This document shows positions 61,601 to 64,000 of a DNA stretch of 64,000 bases, piece by piece; position 1 is the first letter of the stretch, and every line of letters begins with the position of its first letter. The notes beneath the pieces were generated by a model. That model had not been told where the DNA came from. It saw nothing but the letters and a program-made list of their open reading frames with translations, and did no database searches. Origin of the DNA: Chania multitudinisentens RB-25 (GTDB lineage Bacteria; Pseudomonadota; Gammaproteobacteria; Enterobacterales; Enterobacteriaceae); assembly GCF_000520015.2 (NCBI RefSeq), contig NZ_CP007044.2, positions 5,424,184 through 5,488,183 of the forward strand, read 5' to 3'. Made by a program: the position numbers and the translations under genes.

Positions 61601-62620
61601 CTAGTTGTACGTCATGGTAAAAGTCGCGCTGGCGTTGACCGTACCGCTTTTCAGTTGTGTGGCAGTTTTGTAATAACGCACCGCCAACGGAATGTGATAG
61701 CTGCCACCGCTTGTGGTCGTTGAACCCAACACGCTAAAAGCAGTATCCAATTTGACCGGGGCATTGTTGTACATCAATTGCAGGGCCAGGCCGTTGGCGC
61801 TGGAAGTGGTGTCTGCGGTCAACAGCCCCAGGTCTTTATCACTGCTGCCACCGCTGCCCGGGCTGAGCGTCATGCTGAGGTTCAAGCCCGCATCACAGTT
61901 ATTCAAATCAATACCAAATGCCTTACTGCCGCTGGTGCTGCCCACGTCGCCGAAATCTGCCACCTTGGTAGGTCCCAGCTTGACGTTAATCACACTGTTG
62001 CTAACCGAGCAAGCCGTAGTCTTTACTGCCAAACCAGTAACCGTGAGGTTAGAATTCGGCGAAATAAAACCCGAGTCAGGAAAATGCATAAAAGCATAAC
62101 CGGCAGCCAAAGCCCCCACGGTGCCAGAACCAGTAGTGCTCGCCGTTTTATAAAAACGTATGGTATATCTGTATGTGACGGTGGACCAAACACCAGCGGT
62201 TGCACACAGATTTTGCGCATTGGGGTTACCATTAAAACCGTTAACCACCCCGATATAATAGTAAGCAGCAGTGCAGTAATTCTGTAAGCCTCCCTGCAAA
62301 GCGTAACTGATGCCAGGTATCCCCGTCGCATATAAACGAACCCCAGGGATACTTTGTACATAGGGGGAGTTGGTACCATGCCCAACATTCACCCACCCGG
62401 TTGTCGTCTTGGTGCAATTACTAAATGCAGTATAGGTATTGGTGACGAATTCCGGGCCTATCTGCGCCCCTACCGGCAAATCCCGTGGCACTACCAGAGT
62501 ACTGGGCATGGCAAAGGTAATGCCAGTAACCGTACAGGCATCCGCTGCCGCCTCGCGGCTCCCTCCCATCAGCATGCCCATCAACAGTAAAATAAACAGC
62601 ATTGTGCTTTGTTTCATCAT
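61601..62620 (-). CDS. fimbrial tip adhesin-like protein
   Basis: The 339-residue secreted protein of the chaperone-usher type begins with a signal peptide (MMKQSTMLFILLLMGMLMGG, cleavage near AAA-DAC). The N-terminal lectin-like domain of about 175 residues has several Cys pairs (DACTVTG, SNCTKTT, NYCTAAY, QNLCATAG). A C-terminal pilin domain (TTACSVSNSVINVKLGP, NNCDAGLN) ends ASATFTMTYN, the beta-strand pattern read by the periplasmic chaperone. Two domains and position after the usher suggest a FimH-like tip adhesin. GAGAGAAG precedes the start; the longer frame from 62680 is not used. The receptor is unknown. Confidence 0.82.
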   Translation of the reverse strand: MMKQSTMLFILLLMGMLMGGSREAAADACTVTGITFAMPSTLVVPRDLPVGAQIGPEFVTNTYTAFSNCTKTTTGWVNVGHGTNSPYVQSIPGVRLYATGIPGISYALQGGLQNYCTAAYYYIGVVNGFNGNPNAQNLCATAGVWSTVTYRYTIRFYKTASTTGSGTVGALAAGYAFMHFPDSGFISPNSNLTVTGLAVKTTACSVSNSVINVKLGPTKVADFGDVGSTSGSKAFGIDLNNCDAGLNLSMTLSPGSGGSSDKDLGLLTADTTSSANGLALQLMYNNAPVKLDTAFSVLGSTTTSGGSYHIPLAVRYYKTATQLKSGTVNASATFTMTYN

Positions 62621-62663
62621 CTTCTCTCTATTGGCATCGGCCAATATGTGTGTAATTCGGGGG

Positions 62664-64000
62664 TTACAGACACTGTCCATTGGCTGTCTGAATCCCGCTC
62701 ATGTCTGCCGCCTGCTTCGCCAAGGTGTAGCTCACCTGGCACTGCTGGTCAGTTCCACTGCCCCATTTCACCGTCAGTGAGCCACTCGGTGCCAACCCGG
62801 TCAGGTACACCTGCCCCTGGTCACCAACGATAAAGCCCTGCGCCGTTTTCTGCGCCAGATCGCTGACCGTGGCACCAAACGGCACCGGGGCACCGCCCGC
62901 ACGCAGCAGGGTCATCAATACGCGTTGCCCAACGCTGGTATCAAACTCGGCACGCACCACAGCGCCCCGCGTCGGCACCACGCTCTGGCTCGACAACGCC
63001 AATTCAACGTTGTTTGGCAGCGTTTCGGTATCCAATTGCACGGTGTTTTTATGGTACGGGCTGACATAAGGCACAATGGCATAGCCCCGCCAGTCGGTTT
63101 TAACCCCGGTCTGGCCGCCGACGCTCACCCCAGCCGCCCCGGGTACTTTCACCAAGGCCACTGTTTCCCCCAGTTGCTGCCCCAGGGTAATACCATTGGC
63201 ATGAGCGATAATGCCCCCCTGCACCCCGTAGTTCAGGCGCTGGTTGTTGCGGTCGTAATCGTAGCCCGCATTTATCTGCCCGTAGGTACTGCGGTAATCA
63301 GCATTCAGGCTGCCGTTGTTACTCCCCCCCTGGCTGCCATACCCTTGCTGCACACTCCAACTCAGATTGTTGCTCTCCAGAGCCGTTCCACTCAGACCAG
63401 CAGAGTGGGAAGATCCGCCTTTCTGGCTGCCGTTCAGGCTGTAGTTGGCATAGGTGTTCTTCATCCAGCGCTCCAGCGGCACACTCACGTTCAAGGAGAA
63501 CACCTGGTCACGCTCATACATGCGCCCACCACCATGACGGCCGCTGGTCTGCGCATTTTCGTTGTAGCTGTAGTTCAGGCCGTAGCTGATACCGTTCCAA
63601 CTGTTGTTATACCCGGCTCCAATAGAGCGCAGGGTGCGATTGCTATTCCAGTAGTCTTCGCTTATCCAGTTCAGTGACAGCGCCCCAGCCCCCTCCCACA
63701 GGTTCTGGTTCATGGTCAGCTCAGAGCGGTTGCGCCTGCGTTCCACCAGTGGCTGGCTACCCTGCTCCCGGTGCGTATCCAGCACTTCTTGCAGGCTGTA
63801 GTAACCGTCGGTGGAGTAACGGTAACCGGCAATCGCAAAGTTGGTGCCGGTCTGCACAAAGTTCTTGCTGTAGCGGATACGCCAGGACTGGCCATTGTCC
63901 TCTGGCTGGCCTTGCAGCGTGGACCACGCCTGGGTCACATCAGTTGACAAGGCACCAAAATCACCGAGGTTTTTCCCCATCCCCAGCGCCAGCGCACGGT
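62664..64000 (-). CDS. fimbrial outer-membrane usher, partial (5' end beyond window)
   Basis: The C-terminal 445 residues of a FimD/PapC-family usher are visible. The frame stays open to the last base of the window (RALALGMGKN), so the start lies beyond 64000. Visible parts are the end of the beta-barrel (alternating aromatic strands such as YSLNGSQKGG and YGLNYSYNENA), then the two C-terminal domains with GAAGVSVGGQTGVKTDWRGYA, VPTRGAVVRAEFDTSVGQRV and VTGL-type end segments. Ushers recruit chaperone-subunit complexes and thread the fimbria through the outer membrane. It lies 43 bases upstream of the adhesin in one operon. Confidence 0.92.
   Translation of the reverse strand, partial: RALALGMGKNLGDFGALSTDVTQAWSTLQGQPEDNGQSWRIRYSKNFVQTGTNFAIAGYRYSTDGYYSLQEVLDTHREQGSQPLVERRRNRSELTMNQNLWEGAGALSLNWISEDYWNSNRTLRSIGAGYNNSWNGISYGLNYSYNENAQTSGRHGGGRMYERDQVFSLNVSVPLERWMKNTYANYSLNGSQKGGSSHSAGLSGTALESNNLSWSVQQGYGSQGGSNNGSLNADYRSTYGQINAGYDYDRNNQRLNYGVQGGIIAHANGITLGQQLGETVALVKVPGAAGVSVGGQTGVKTDWRGYAIVPYVSPYHKNTVQLDTETLPNNVELALSSQSVVPTRGAVVRAEFDTSVGQRVLMTLLRAGGAPVPFGATVSDLAQKTAQGFIVGDQGQVYLTGLAPSGSLTVKWGSGTDQQCQVSYTLAKQAADMSGIQTANGQCL

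Noticed and set aside
62925..63677. 250-codon plus-strand frame
   Set aside because: Antisense to the fimbrial usher; low complexity in composition and without a start signal.

Overview
The window looks like chromosome of a Serratia-type enterobacterium (Yersiniaceae). The evidence is the syntenic block leuX, lptG-lptF, pepA-holC-valS, miaE, rraB, argI, pyrL-pyrB-pyrI and ridA, with ArgR boxes and a pyrBI attenuator of the enterobacterial kind. The genus is inference from gene order and a dispersed repeat upstream of holC; no species is claimed.

Region 1 (1-7.7 kb) is a sugar-acid catabolic cluster: an iron-dependent alcohol dehydrogenase, two tandem 2-dehydro-3-deoxygalactonokinase (DgoK) paralogues, an MFS anion symporter, a KDPG/KDPGal aldolase and an IclR regulator. 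It follows an unrecognised 218-residue gene. No dehydratase is present, so the entry substrate is unclear.

Region 2 (about 7.7-39.5 kb) is an accessory island at leuX (tRNA-Leu CAA, 39445-39529). A P4-type tyrosine integrase lies beside the tRNA 3' end. A tRNA-3'-end-like remnant with a terminator at 8067-8111 is the best candidate for the far junction. The island is full of insertion sequences: an IS3-family remnant, two inverted IS256-family copies, an IS3-family element carrying a second IS3-family element with multiplied left ends, an IS66 and an IS481-family element. Three have readable target-site duplications.

The centre of the island (13.9-32.8 kb) is one tightly packed run of 12 plus-strand genes. 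It starts with a McrB-like AAA+ NTPase, a McrC-like nuclease and a small winged-helix-like protein. Then come a Type I-like N6-adenine methyltransferase and specificity subunit, a 433-residue unknown, a 1428-residue P-loop ATPase, a 283-residue unknown, a NurA-like nuclease, a HerA-like hexameric ATPase, a 185-residue unknown and a Ser/Thr protein kinase with a helical-repeat tail. Methyltransferase, specificity, giant ATPase, nuclease/translocase and kinase together recall the methylation-associated defence systems (MADS and MADS-like). The McrBC module at the front and the extra genes would make this a composite variant. This is the main discovery candidate. A reasonable model is self-marking by methylation, non-self recognition relayed through the kinase and large ATPase, and DNA destruction by HerA-NurA and McrBC.

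Region 3 (39.5-64 kb) is core chromosome: LPS export permeases, PepA, Pol III chi, ValRS, a GNAT enzyme, a GMC oxidoreductase, MiaE, RraB, ornithine carbamoyltransferase, a five-gene peptide/nickel-type ABC importer, a DUF6544-like membrane protein next to its probable TetR regulator, aspartate carbamoyltransferase with its leader, RidA, and the start of a chaperone-usher fimbrial cluster whose usher runs off the right edge.
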